64,000 nt of DNA from assembly GCA_033558025.1 (NCBI GenBank), contig JAUCEF010000014.1, forward strand, positions 2,480,001-2,544,000, given 5' to 3'. This stretch comes from Phytophthora sp. 'mugwort' (taxonomy: Eukaryota > Oomycota > Peronosporomycetes > Peronosporales > Peronosporaceae). Position numbers and translations under genes: made by a program. Below are positions 1-10,754 of this stretch, one piece after another. The notes under the pieces were generated by a model. It worked only from the letters and a program-made list of their open reading frames with translations. It had not been told where the DNA came from and ran no database searches. Within the stretch, counting starts at the first letter, position 1, and the number at the start of each line of letters is the position of its first letter.

Positions 1-1671
1 TACTTGGAGCACGCACGAGCCAGAGAGCTGCAGGTTGCCAGGCCCTATGACTTTTTGAAGAAACGCTTCCCGGATGCTGTGCCGCTCCAAGAGAGTGTCG
101 TGAGTCGTGCACTGCAACTGCAGCTGGAAGGTGCTGTGGAGGCGGCCGTTAATGACAACACGCTTGTGGATGTGCGCTCGTTGCTGCCGAGTGCGCTGCC
201 GACTGGGGATGTGGGCTTGTTGCTGGCGATGTCTTCGGCGTTGGAGAAGACGGGGCATGTGTCCAAGGTATACCAGATTGCGGAAAGCTATGCTGTCAGC
301 TCGGGGTTCTTCGCTTATTGCTTGGAGAAGTTCAGTGAAGATGCAACAGCCAAGGCACATCGTGCTGCTTCTCAGCAGAAGAGCAGCGCGGTGCAGGTTA
401 GCGTTCGCGGGAACAGACAAGAGGCGGGGGAAGGTGATGATACGGATGACGAAGACAGCAAGCGCGGTAAGAAGGGTAAACGTGGAAAGGGTGGCAATAA
501 GCGCGACCAAGAAGAATCTGGAGGACGTGATGGAAAGTCTCTAAAGTGTAAGAAGGGCAAGCGAGGATCAAAGCGTGGCGGAGATCTCGGCGATGATAAT
601 GAGAGCAGATCAGCATCTGCCCGAAATTCGATCGTACCTTCGCGTGAGGAAACGATTGAGCTGCTTGTCAAATGGTTTCCTACGGTCGAGGACCTAAAGG
701 GTGACGATGACTTTATGGACGGAATGGTATCATATCTGGGACCGAAGATAGACGAAGTGTACTCAGCCACGTTGACCAAAGCTCTATCGAGCATTATCCG
801 CGGCGATGCTGTATCACTGCGTGAGCTGCGCAAGACTTTCGAAGACCGGTTCGATGAGCAGTTCACCAAGTTGCTCGTTTTTGAAAAAGGGTTTAAGAAG
901 CTGGCGATGCACGTGGATGCCAAGGATGCTGTCTGCGTGGAACAGCTTGCTTTAGTGGAGACGCACTTACTTGAATCATTTGCTGTGGAACTTGCAGCAT
1001 TGGTCACGAGCTTTGTGGCTGAGAGCAACAGTTTAGAACTGGAGGGCGTGCCCATGTTGTCGTCTCTCAGGGGTAACGAAGAGAGCAAAGATAAAACTGC
1101 TGTTGCTCCTGCAACATCGCTAAGTGACGAGAACAAGAAGGTACTCGAGGCGAGCCTTCCGCAATCCACTGCGAGCGCTCTGGTGCGGTTGTGGACGCTT
1201 GCCACGGCTGGTCGTCGGTCACTAATCGATTTCACGACTCACGTCCCAGTACTGGCAGAAGTTCTCAGTATACCACTTCAGAAATTGGACCGCAAGAAAG
1301 AGCGCCAGGTTATCTTCGGCTTCCGGCAGTCAACACTAGCGGAACTGGACGAAAAGTCGGCGCTGATGATTGAGAATAACCAGCACTATGCGTTGCTTGC
1401 GTCTATGGTTTTGCAACTTTTCTTCCAGCAGCTCACGGGGCTTCCGGGCAGCTTCCCACATGACACCGTGTCGTACGGTGGAATGGTGCTGAAGGCATTC
1501 GAAGATTCCGTGCCGGACAAGGCGATTTCTATCATTAAGCGATTCTTAAACCTGACGAACGCTATTAGCAGTGATAAAGATGGCGCTGAAGAGCAAAAGA
1601 GTGCTTGGAGGGAGAGTCTGGATGCTGCGCGCGCTTTGGTTCTTCTGAAAGACTTAAACTCCGTAGAGTGA
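1..1671 (+). CDS. UFL1: E3 UFM1-protein ligase 1 homolog, C-terminal part
   Basis: The frame is open from the first base of the window to TGA/TAG at 1669-1671, so the 5' part of the gene is missing. UFL1 transfers the ubiquitin-like modifier UFM1 to targets at the ER membrane. The visible 556 residues show the family's layout: a helical region, then a highly charged Lys/Gly/Asp/Glu-rich stretch (about residues 140-210, with runs such as GKKGKRGKGG), then a long helical C-terminal domain beginning near REETIELLVKWFPTVED. No zinc finger or RING is present, as expected for this ligase family. No intron is needed in this part. It is followed after about 160 bp by the convergent FYVE/GAF gene. The identification rests on overall pattern and the charged insert, not on a catalytic motif. 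Confidence 0.72.
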   Translation, partial: YLEHARARELQVARPYDFLKKRFPDAVPLQESVVSRALQLQLEGAVEAAVNDNTLVDVRSLLPSALPTGDVGLLLAMSSALEKTGHVSKVYQIAESYAVSSGFFAYCLEKFSEDATAKAHRAASQQKSSAVQVSVRGNRQEAGEGDDTDDEDSKRGKKGKRGKGGNKRDQEESGGRDGKSLKCKKGKRGSKRGGDLGDDNESRSASARNSIVPSREETIELLVKWFPTVEDLKGDDDFMDGMVSYLGPKIDEVYSATLTKALSSIIRGDAVSLRELRKTFEDRFDEQFTKLLVFEKGFKKLAMHVDAKDAVCVEQLALVETHLLESFAVELAALVTSFVAESNSLELEGVPMLSSLRGNEESKDKTAVAPATSLSDENKKVLEASLPQSTASALVRLWTLATAGRRSLIDFTTHVPVLAEVLSIPLQKLDRKKERQVIFGFRQSTLAELDEKSALMIENNQHYALLASMVLQLFFQQLTGLPGSFPHDTVSYGGMVLKAFEDSVPDKAISIIKRFLNLTNAISSDKDGAEEQKSAWRESLDAARALVLLKDLNSVE

Positions 1672-1828
1672 GTGCAATGAATTGTGGACGGGTGCAATAC
1701 GCCCGCCGTGTGGTTGTTTGAACGCCTGGAGTGTACGTGCTACATGCATTTTGATCTTACATACACAGACGTTGGACGTCATCTTTACGTGATCGTTTAG
1801 TTTGTACTTGCTTATAGTAGTTTCACTT

Positions 1829-4261
1829 TCAGACTTTTGTAGACTCTTCACGTACTGCTCGATGCTCAGCAGCTCGCTGAACAACCCGTGAAGCTGTGCT
1901 GGCCAGACTGCTCATGGCGGCGTACTGCGATCGCGTGAGGTCACGAGCTTGCGGGTCAGCACAGCACACGGAACCGATGACTGTCTTGCCATCAGATCCC
2001 ATCAACGGGAAGCCGCAGTAAAAGTTGATCCCCATCTTGCTGACACTCGACATGGCACTGAAGCGTACATCGGCTTGGACATGGCGAGATACGAGTGGAT
2101 TGGGGTCAAGAATGGTCTGAGAGCAGAAGCCCTGCTCTCTCGGATACGACATACCACCGGGCACTGCAGGGTGGGTAGAGGCCAGCACATGAAGCTGTGC
2201 CTTGTCAACGACAGTGATCATACTTACGGCGCAACTAAGCTCCTTCGAAGCCAGCGAGCATATGATGCCGAGCTCAGGTACGTCACCAAGTTCATTTAGT
2301 TGCTGCTCACGGATGAGTTGCAGTCGCTTGTATTCGTTGGATGGTATCGGTGGTATAATGGCTTCTGTCGGGTCATCAGGGAACTCGATCTGGTAGCCTC
2401 TCGAGTCGGCGTTCGCAAGCGGGTAGTCGTCTTCCCAACGCGGCGTCTCTCCCCACATCCGCTTTAGACGCTCCACGTCATCGATAGGCTCGTCCCCGGC
2501 TTCTTCTGCTTCGGCATCGTCAGCTTCTTCTTCATCACATTCACCAAGCAGAGGCAACCCATTTCTAGTGACTCCTGCTGACGCACTACGGATCCTGGCA
2601 GCGCTTGATCGCCTTCGAGCACGTTCCTCGTCGACAATATCTTTCATGACGCTCAACACGCTGGCTTTGCGTCTCCGCTGGGCTTCGCCACCCGCGGTAG
2701 CATCTGCCAGAGTTTCCAGCAACAGGTCATTAAGCGATGCCGGTCGAGTCTTGAGTGTGGGCCTGGTGCGTCTCGAACCAACGCCGCGAAGACTGCCGCT
2801 TGGAGTGCTGTTCGCACGGGAGACCGGGCAGTGCGAGTCTGAAAGCACTCGCGCTGGACGCAAATCCTCTTCAATGACTGCAGTATAGCAAGCTTGGTCC
2901 ACGCGAATGAGGCAGCGCTCACATACTCGCACTTGCTCAATCTGCGGACGAGTGTCACCGCGTGCGCGATGCTCGCGCTCTTGGATGTGCGCACACTTCT
3001 CACAGACAAGGAAGCCGCACAGACAGCACAACCGCTTTCTCGTGCGCGTAAAGAGCTTGGAGAAGGAGCGACGGCAACAAGCACAACGCGGCACATTAGC
3101 GACGGTCTCAAGTGGAAGACGTGTACTATTGATGACGACCTGCATGCCAAGACGACGGCGACGCACGACCAAAAGGAAGCGGTGGCAACTTGCAGCAAGA
3201 CGAAGCATCCAGAGACGCGCTAGACGTCGTTCATGGCCGACACGCTTGAAGGCGTCGGGGGCATCAGGTGGCAAGTACTCACCGTGGAAAACCACGCGCG
3301 TGGCGCGTCTGCTGGGGTCTTCCTCGAACGAGTAGTTGATGACTACGTTCGGGACGTGCTGCTGCGACCGTGACGACAATGACAGAGCGTTATCCAGGAC
3401 AACGTTGGAACATGCAATGGACACGAGTGTTCGTGTGAAAGCTGGTCGAGGGGTGGCGCTAACAGCGCTCGCTGTGGATGAAGCTGTTCGTCTTACCGAC
3501 TGCTCTTCCTTCGCTCGGTCTCGAGACTGCAACAACTCCAAGAAACACCATGACTCGTTCTTGGAGAAGACGCTGCCGCTTTCAAACGTCGCTGTCTTGG
3601 CAGACAGCTCTCTGTTCTCGAATGCTCTCGCCGGATCGCCGTCTCGATGCTGAATCTTGATCGTACGCAAGAGCTCGCCCTCGACAAACTCGCGGCGATA
3701 AATGCAGCGCATCATATCGCGGAAGATGTCGGAGGAGGTCACGCGAAACACAAGGCGGATTTCCTGCACGGTACACGATAGGGATCCCTCTGCGAGAACG
3801 GCAAACCCCTTTGGCCCCCATCGTGTCTGGTGTCGATTGTCACGGATCGTGAGACGAGTGAAAAGCTTCATGGCGGCGCTGTTCCTGTAGCCTCGTGGGA
3901 GCTTCTTTCGCTTCCAGACGCTTTCGTGTTTGTCACTGAGACTCGCCGCGGCCAATTCCAAGTCGAGGTCGCCCCAATTCACGCTAGACGCACCCGCAGC
4001 AGCCATTTCGTGCACCCGTTTATCACTCAGTCGAGCCGAGTTCTTCCTGGATTCGACAGTCGGTGGCCGTCGACGCAGTGAATTCGTGTGGTCTCCGTAC
4101 ACGTCCCAAGACGGTTCTTCGCCCGGTTGGCTGTTGTATTCGAGCGTGGCGCTGCTCTCTCCGCTTCCGTAACTAGCGTTCAGCATGGCAACAGAAGTCG
4201 AGCTAGCCCCGTTTACCGCCATCGACGCCCCCAATTCCTCGCGTGGTTGAGTCGCGGGCAT
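1829..4261 (-). CDS. START-like / FYVE zinc finger / GAF domain protein
   Basis: This is a single uninterrupted frame. I place the start at the ATG at 4261 (MPATQPREE, 810 residues). An in-frame ATG at 4447 would add 62 residues that look like 5' leader. Residues about 140-380 form a START-like lipid-binding region typical of oomycete FYVE proteins. Residues about 390-455 form a FYVE-type finger with paired cysteines (CACC, CCLCG, CEKC, CERC). Residues about 645-800 form a GAF domain ending in GSVCCADPQ. FYVE fingers bind phosphatidylinositol 3-phosphate on endosomes. Here the usual R(R/K)HHCR pocket reads RKRLCCLCG and no WxxD is visible, so lipid binding may be altered. A long acidic/serine-rich linker joins the finger to the GAF domain. 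It probably couples membrane targeting to a small-molecule sensor; the ligand is unknown. Confidence 0.85.
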   Translation of the reverse strand: MPATQPREELGASMAVNGASSTSVAMLNASYGSGESSATLEYNSQPGEEPSWDVYGDHTNSLRRRPPTVESRKNSARLSDKRVHEMAAAGASSVNWGDLDLELAAASLSDKHESVWKRKKLPRGYRNSAAMKLFTRLTIRDNRHQTRWGPKGFAVLAEGSLSCTVQEIRLVFRVTSSDIFRDMMRCIYRREFVEGELLRTIKIQHRDGDPARAFENRELSAKTATFESGSVFSKNESWCFLELLQSRDRAKEEQSVRRTASSTASAVSATPRPAFTRTLVSIACSNVVLDNALSLSSRSQQHVPNVVINYSFEEDPSRRATRVVFHGEYLPPDAPDAFKRVGHERRLARLWMLRLAASCHRFLLVVRRRRLGMQVVINSTRLPLETVANVPRCACCRRSFSKLFTRTRKRLCCLCGFLVCEKCAHIQEREHRARGDTRPQIEQVRVCERCLIRVDQACYTAVIEEDLRPARVLSDSHCPVSRANSTPSGSLRGVGSRRTRPTLKTRPASLNDLLLETLADATAGGEAQRRRKASVLSVMKDIVDEERARRRSSAARIRSASAGVTRNGLPLLGECDEEEADDAEAEEAGDEPIDDVERLKRMWGETPRWEDDYPLANADSRGYQIEFPDDPTEAIIPPIPSNEYKRLQLIREQQLNELGDVPELGIICSLASKELSCAVSMITVVDKAQLHVLASTHPAVPGGMSYPREQGFCSQTILDPNPLVSRHVQADVRFSAMSSVSKMGINFYCGFPLMGSDGKTVIGSVCCADPQARDLTRSQYAAMSSLASTASRVVQRAAEHRAVREESTKV

Positions 4262-5100
4262 CTCGTCAGGGATGCAACCTGATAGTCGAACCGGTTTCCA
4301 ACTGGAAAAAAGGTGAGTGTCTCCCCAAGGAGATGACGGTATCAAATGGCTCAAGCCTTTGCACGAGCGGGCGCAGGATTTGTTCCCCACGCTCCGAATG
4401 TCCATGTGATGGAATGGAACAGAGCGAAGGGCGCAGCAACTGGGCATTGCTTCGACTTGAGTCAGATGATTCGCAAGGATAATCTCATGGGATGGTGGAT
4501 TACGGCACCACGTTCAACTTGGTTGCCCGTTATAATTGCTGGTCTTCGATCTGATCGTCCGAACATGCCGGGAATCCGAACGATGAATGCAGTATCCGAT
4601 ACTCGACACGTAAACGGAAGCCATTCTCGAAGGTGTGTATCCGTTCAGGGAAGTGATCTTGGAGAGCGGTCGTGTCCACCACCTGAGTCGACGACAAACG
4701 CACGTCGTCGAGCTTGCAGCTGGTACAGCCGAAAGGTGGTGGCTGCTACGCCTTCAAGGGTTTGCCCGAGCGTTGGCGAAATTTTGATGTGACTTATGAA
4801 GTTGACGTTGTTGTCACGAACAACTGAGGGTCGTCCTGCGTCCTTGATCGAATATCTATCGACCAGATCGACGATATGGGACAGCGCTGTTCGCCCTGCA
4901 CAGATGTTGCTAAGTGTCCGTGCACACAACACTCGACATCGGCGCGTACTTTGATCAGCAATGCATAGCACTCACTGTCTACGTGACGTTTTGCTGAATC
5001 ATAGCCTTTCGGTTTCAGTTCCTCCGTATTTTCGTCGTACCCCATGCGACGCTCGACGCCTCAAGCGCATTAGACCAGACGTGAAGGTCCTCACGACAGC
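4262..5100. promoter_or_regulatory. divergent intergenic region
   Basis: About 840 bp separate the start codons of the minus-strand FYVE/GAF gene and the plus-strand EF-hand/WD40 gene, so both promoters must lie here. Short frames on both strands have no recognisable domain. I could not pin down a convincing oomycete initiator (TCAYTYY) at the expected distance from either start. Confidence 0.5.
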
Positions 5101-8100
5101 ATGGCGCTGCCTCGAGCCAAAAAGCGTTCGGGCACAGTCTTCTCTCGCGATGAAATCGGCGTTGAGCAGCTGCAGTCACTCAAGGAGAAGTTCGCTGATG
5201 GCGACTTGACCGAGAAGGAGTTTGTGAGCCTGTTTCGTGAGATTGTAGACGCGTCACTCAGCGAGACGCAGCTCACGGAGCTGTACGGAGTTTCTACTTC
5301 TCGTACTTTTCGTGCTGTTTAACCTGCGTCGCTCACTTTCTGTTTGCCTTTTGCGTGTGTAGATTCCAGAAAATCGACGCCAATTCCGATGGAACAGTCG
5401 ACTGGGACGAACTTACCAATGTACGTAGAAATATCTTGCTACCCAATAGTCAAACTCGTCTTTAAAAGATATTTTGAATTGTTTCGGTTAGTATATGTTC
5501 CTGAGTGGTAGCGCTAGTGATGAATATACAGGAGACGACGGAAATTCCTGCTATGAGACAGCGTATCCTGAAAAATATATGGGCGACATTGGGAATGGCA
5601 ATAAAAGTCCGGGGGGTACGGCATCCGCTACTCCAAGTGACACGATGGGCAACGTCGCTGGAGGCAGTGGCGGAACACTTGGTCTAGGCTTGTTACCGCA
5701 CCACAAGGACGTTATCACCCGCGTTGTACGTTTAGAACGGCCAAGTGTGTACCTCACGACCAGTAAGGACGGCAGTGTGCGGACCTGGAGTGCGAATTCT
5801 CTTGCTCCGCAGCAGGTTTTAGCCTCTGGACGAGACTGGCTCACCGACTGCTGCGTCATGAAGCGGTCGAATCGCCTGACCGTGTCGTCCATGAATCGCA
5901 CGTTGAGTTTCTACGACTTGAACTCGGGACAACTCATCGGTGATCTGCTCGACTACTCGCGACGGCAGTGTATTCCGCTGTGTCTCGCTTACGTGGAAAA
6001 ACCCTCGGACGATCGTGAAGCGATTGTGGTTGGAGACGACACAGGCGGCATCTCGGTATTAACGTGCTCGGATCAATGGTTAGCATGCGATGGTCGTTCA
6101 CCTCCTCCTGGATCTACTTCCACTACATCGAACTCTGGCACTGGCAGTAGCACTGGAACTAGTGGCGCAAACCCGGGTACGGCAACGTCGTCAGGACCCG
6201 TAGGAGCTCCAATAGGGTCTTCTATAGCCGCAGCGGGAAATGGCGGAACAGGAACTACATCCCAGACAGCTGGAGCTACACCGAGTAGTAACCCGAGTAC
6301 CATTGGTGGCGGTGGTAACAGCGCAGTACTGGAAGCTCAGGGCTTTTCCTCGCGTGTCAAGTTCCAGAAGCACACGGACTGGATCACGCGCGTCAAGTGG
6401 GTCCATGATATGCGAGCCGTTGTGGCCACGTCGCTGGACGCCACCGTGTCCATCCTGGATGTCGATCGACTGGTAGTCAAGTTTGAGTACACGCGCCACC
6501 GCAAGGGCGTCTTTGACTTGGCCTGGTGCGCTAGCACGCGATTAATTGCCAGTTGCGGCATGGAACGCGACATTCACATTTGGAACCCGTACAGCTCCCA
6601 GCGAGCAGTGGCCACACTTAAGGGCCACACGAGCTCCGTGTTGCATCTCGTGAGTGATGACGAGAATTTCCAGATCGTGTCGGCGGCGGCGGACAACACG
6701 GTGAAGGTTTGGGACGTTCGGAACCACCGCTGCCTGCAGACCTTCATCGTCGACCGTCACAGAGGTGGCAACTCGACTAGTCTGGCCGGGGTGGCTTCCG
6801 GTCAAGGCACCGCCTCGTCGTTATATGCTGGAGCAGGCGCCGCCGTGAGTTTAAGCGCCGAGAATCGAGTCTCGGCGCTGCTTTTTGACGGCAAACAGCC
6901 GTGTCTCGTGACTGGAACGACGCAGCTCACCCGGTGGGCCGTGAAATCGGCAGGTGGCACAGGCTCCCAGGGAGCTGATGACGTGGATGAAAGTCCTGCT
7001 GCCATTTCGACCAGAACCTCCAAACGGGGAGGGGCTCCGATCGAGCGTCCGATACGCCTGGCATGCTACAACAACGTGTTTCACCAGGTCGTGACGGCTG
7101 CGATGGACGCCGAGTCTGCCATCAAGACGTGGAGCGCCGAGACGGGAGACGAGATCTCGAGCTTCACGCATGCGCACGGTGTGAACCCCGTTACTAGTAT
7201 CGCCTTTGATCATGCCGGTCGACGGCTTCTTACGGGCTCACACGACGGCGAGCAACTCAAGATGTGGAACTTTAGCAATGGAGCACTCGTGAAACAATTC
7301 CACAAGAAGGAGCCCGTCGTCGTAAGCTCTTTACTGTCCACGACGACGCCGGCGACAGCTGGGACAGTAGCAAGCACGGCAGCACTCCCCGACGATCCGT
7401 CCGGAGGCTCCGGCGGTACGGAAGCGACGGCTACAGTCGGTGTGCCTCGAAAGCGCAAGACGCGAGACATTATGCTGCTACCGGCGTCCTTCGGAATGGA
7501 TCACGAAGGTCGACGCGGCGATTCTGCGTTAATGGCACAGACAGAACTGCCGTCTCCCACACGCGTACGGCTTCAGCATGGCCACGATCATCCGACGCCA
7601 GTTCCGCCGGCCAACGCAACGCCGCGATCGCCGGCCGGAGACGCTGGAGAAGCTCCTGTCCAAGGCTTAAGAGGCCCCAGTCCCCGACCGCGGCCAGGGA
7701 CGCTACGAACCGCACGAGGTTCTGAGACTTCGCGGTACCGACAACACGAAGTCACCAGCATAATGGACATTGAACGCAACCTCCGTGTGGGGATGGGAGA
7801 CTTTATCTGTCAAAGGTTCGTGTGCTCCGTGGGCTGGGACCGTCAGCTCTTCGTCTGGGCTGACAAGAACGACGAATCCGAGGCACTTCCAGTCCACGTG
7901 CTGCCTCCAGATAGCGACGGGGACGACGACCACGACGTCGACGCGTTAAACCACCACGAAAGACGTGGCAGACGCCGTCGCAGACGACAGCAGCATACGA
8001 TGGACGTCCTGGCGTTGGCCTATTTGCCACCGGCCTATGTGGCCACTGCCGGTTTGGATGGATTAGTCTTGCTTTGGTCTCTCAACTCGGGAGAATTGGT

Positions 8101-10206
8101 AGCTCCACTTCATCAAAACGCGGGTCCGATCGAGTCACTTTGGTACGCGGAAAAGCTCGAGATCCTCTTCGCTGCTGGGGAGCGAGGCATCTTACTGTGT
8201 TTCGACCGCTCCATGTCGACGCAAGCTGAAATTCCGCTGGACATTTCACTGCAAACTGGAGACAAGTCCGGGTCTAAGGGGATTCTGGAGCCTGTCACCG
8301 TCCTACGGTGCGATAAAGCCAACACTCATCTCGTCTCGGGTGATGCGGCGGGTTGTATCAAAGTTTGGGAGCTTCGCATCGCACGGAATCACGAAGGCGT
8401 GGAGCTTGCACTGGTCTGTACGTGGCGTCTTGGTGGTTCATCAAGCACCCAAACGCGAGCTACAAACTCACTGTCGCCACCTACTCGTCGCGTCCTCTGT
8501 GCTGATTTTGTCGAGAATCTTGCTCGCGTGCCCGAATTGTTCGTGATATTCTCGTGTGCCGATGGCGAGGTGAGTCTCTGGACGCTAGACGGCGTGCAGG
8601 TCGGTAGCTTTGGAGGACGCCACCGTACGTGGCAACTCGGACGTCCCGCGACCTACGCCTCCATGGAATCATGCTGCGATTGGGGATGGCTACCTCGACG
8701 ACGAAAACCTCTGGTGTCGGTCAATTCCTCGTCTAATATTCATGAGGATCTCGACACGCTTAACGAGAGCGAAATGGACGATGAAGCCGACGTTAGTACC
8801 AAGGACGACACTTTACTCAACGCGCTTCAGCCACTAACGTCCGTCTTCATCAAGAATTGTACTATCAGCACCCTCAATGGTTCAACGTCTGAGCCTCGTG
8901 AAGACTTCTTGTTGGAAGACACTATGCCGAAGCCTGGTGAGGTCTGGGCCTGTGTATCTGGCCACCGATCACGAGCTGCGACGCAGAACGCAGCCAAGAA
9001 ACAGGAAGATCCCGAGGGCGACAGGACTGGAGACAGTTCCATGCGAATTGGTCGAAAGAGCGTCGCGCTGTCTACCGTAGCGATTCTCAGTCGACGAAGC
9101 AGTCCATTTGGACCCAGCAATAACCACAACAACAGTGAGTCGCGAACGCTGGCCACGTCTTCGTATCTCCAGCGGAAAATCGCAGACGTCAATGGTGAAG
9201 TCACGGATCTCATTACAATTGTCAAGGTCACGCGTGGAGAGGTACAACAAGTGACTCAAATGTCTATGGACTTGAATGGTTTATTGATCCTCCTGCTTTA
9301 CTTTTTGTAGATTTCTTGCTGGGACGGCACGGCAAATAACCCGCTCAGTGCGTTAAAAGTGCTGGACATGAGTGACTTTGTGCGTAAAGCTGGCTGGACC
9401 AAGCATCCTCTACTCTCGCACTTTGTTGGACGCGTATTTTTGTACGTTTCCTCTGGTCGTCGGTATGGAGGAAACAAACAATCTTTGACGTGTGTTTTAT
9501 ATTCAGAGATGGCGAAACGTGTTTCCGAGTTACAGCCATCGCCATGAGACCAATCGATCCGGTAAGTAAAAAAAAACTGTATTGTAACTTTTACCTCAGA
9601 CTTCTTGCTAATATTCTGCTTGGTTCTACTCAATGACAGACAAAACCTGACAAGAAAACATACACGTTGATCGATTCCGAGGCGAAGGAGCACGCACTCC
9701 AGCCACTCAACGAAGCCGTTTCCTCGGTCCGGTTCAAAGTGCTCGATTCCTCACGAAACGGGCGCTCGCAACGCAATTCGGCGGCCTCAATCCCTGTTTC
9801 ACGACGTCGACGAACTCGCGTGTTGTCTCCTCCATCGACCAACAGTTCTTCAGTGGGGATCCCACAATTACAGACAACGAGTGCTGCTGACCAAGCGCTC
9901 AACGACCTGATCGCCGGCTCGATGGCCAATCCGTCGTCTTCAAGAGGCAGTACCCCCGACGCACTAGCACTTGCGAGCAGTGTCGGGATGGGAGTTCGTA
10001 CTTTGCCTCTCATTCGACCACGTGAGAAACGCAGTATGGGCGGGCTTCTCCCCAAGCGCTCGTTAGTACGCAATCGCTTGGACCCGGCAGCAGACATCCG
10101 TCGCATCCACAATCCTGACGATATCCCCAAGAGCTTCCGTGCCATGCTACAGCGAAAACGCGACAATAAGGATAGCAGCTTCGAGGGGATTCTCCCGGAG
10201 AGTTGA
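5101..10206 (+). CDS. EF-hand and WD40-repeat protein, six exons
   Basis: Proposed exons are 5101-5282, 5363-5420, 5492-9241, 9311-9441, 9507-9561 and 9640-10206. Joined, they give an open frame of 1580 residues. All introns are GT-AG and short (about 50-80 bp). The first splice restores an EF-hand whose loop starts DANSDGTVDWDE, so the domain spans exons 1 and 2. The end of exon 3 is the least certain splice; a donor at 9251 is also in frame. WD40 repeats run through exon 3, for example near 5700-5800, 6360-6740, 7100-7300, 7790-7860, 8000-8110 and 8290-8370, with motifs such as VKVWDVRNH and IHIWNPY. They are interrupted by Gly/Ser/Thr-rich low-complexity inserts (6100-6330, 7320-7740). The C-terminal 190 residues are basic and probably unstructured. 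It is likely a calcium-responsive scaffold; partners are unknown. Confidence 0.88.
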
Positions 10207-10754
10207 GATCATGACACTGCTCTATTCGATATATTGGAGTTTCAAAAAAATAGACAAATTCGATTACTGTGGCCGATCAATCACCCGAACGCGGTCTGCC
10301 TCCGCTACTATAATACGGTTGTCAATCTGCAGTGATGACAAACGAGGATCAGACGAGGGTCAGCTAAGAGACTCGACTTGGCAGCCTTCGTTGTAAAACG
10401 CTCTATTCCAAAATTTCTCTTGCGTATTAGAACTAAGACAATAGTAAATAATTGTAAAACATACTTCTGGAAGGGATGATGAAAATAAATTGATGAGCAA
10501 ATTATAAAAATAGATTTCGGTCCATAATGTATTGTAGTCGTATCGTTTAAATACCAGTTATTTTTCGGTTTACTGCAATAATGCATTGTCAGCCAACCAC
10601 CATCTGTTAGGCCGATGTTGCTTGCAAATGCCCCTCTCAACTCAGTGCATTCATGATTTAAAAGAATCCTCCGCCCCTCCCAACCTATCACCAAGATGTT
10701 CACTGTCCCCGCACGCACCCCTGCTCCCGCCACCTGTACCAACAGACAGGTGCC
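10207..10754. other. intergenic, no gene seen
   Basis: This is the AT-rich downstream flank of the WD40 gene, running up to the first recognisable hAT coding sequence. The left end of the hAT element is probably in here, but I could not identify terminal repeats. Confidence 0.4.

Noticed and set aside
372..1235. Long minus-strand frame opposite the UFL1 gene
   Set aside because: It is Ser-rich, the antisense shadow of the Lys/Glu-rich and helical coding strand, and has no domain.
4346..4792. 148-residue plus-strand frame between the FYVE and WD40 genes
   Set aside because: It overlaps the 5' leader of the FYVE gene antisense, and its composition shows no domain. More likely chance in a promoter region.
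8827..9231. Minus-strand frame within the WD40 gene
   Set aside because: Antisense to confident coding sequence with conserved WD motifs; no domain of its own.
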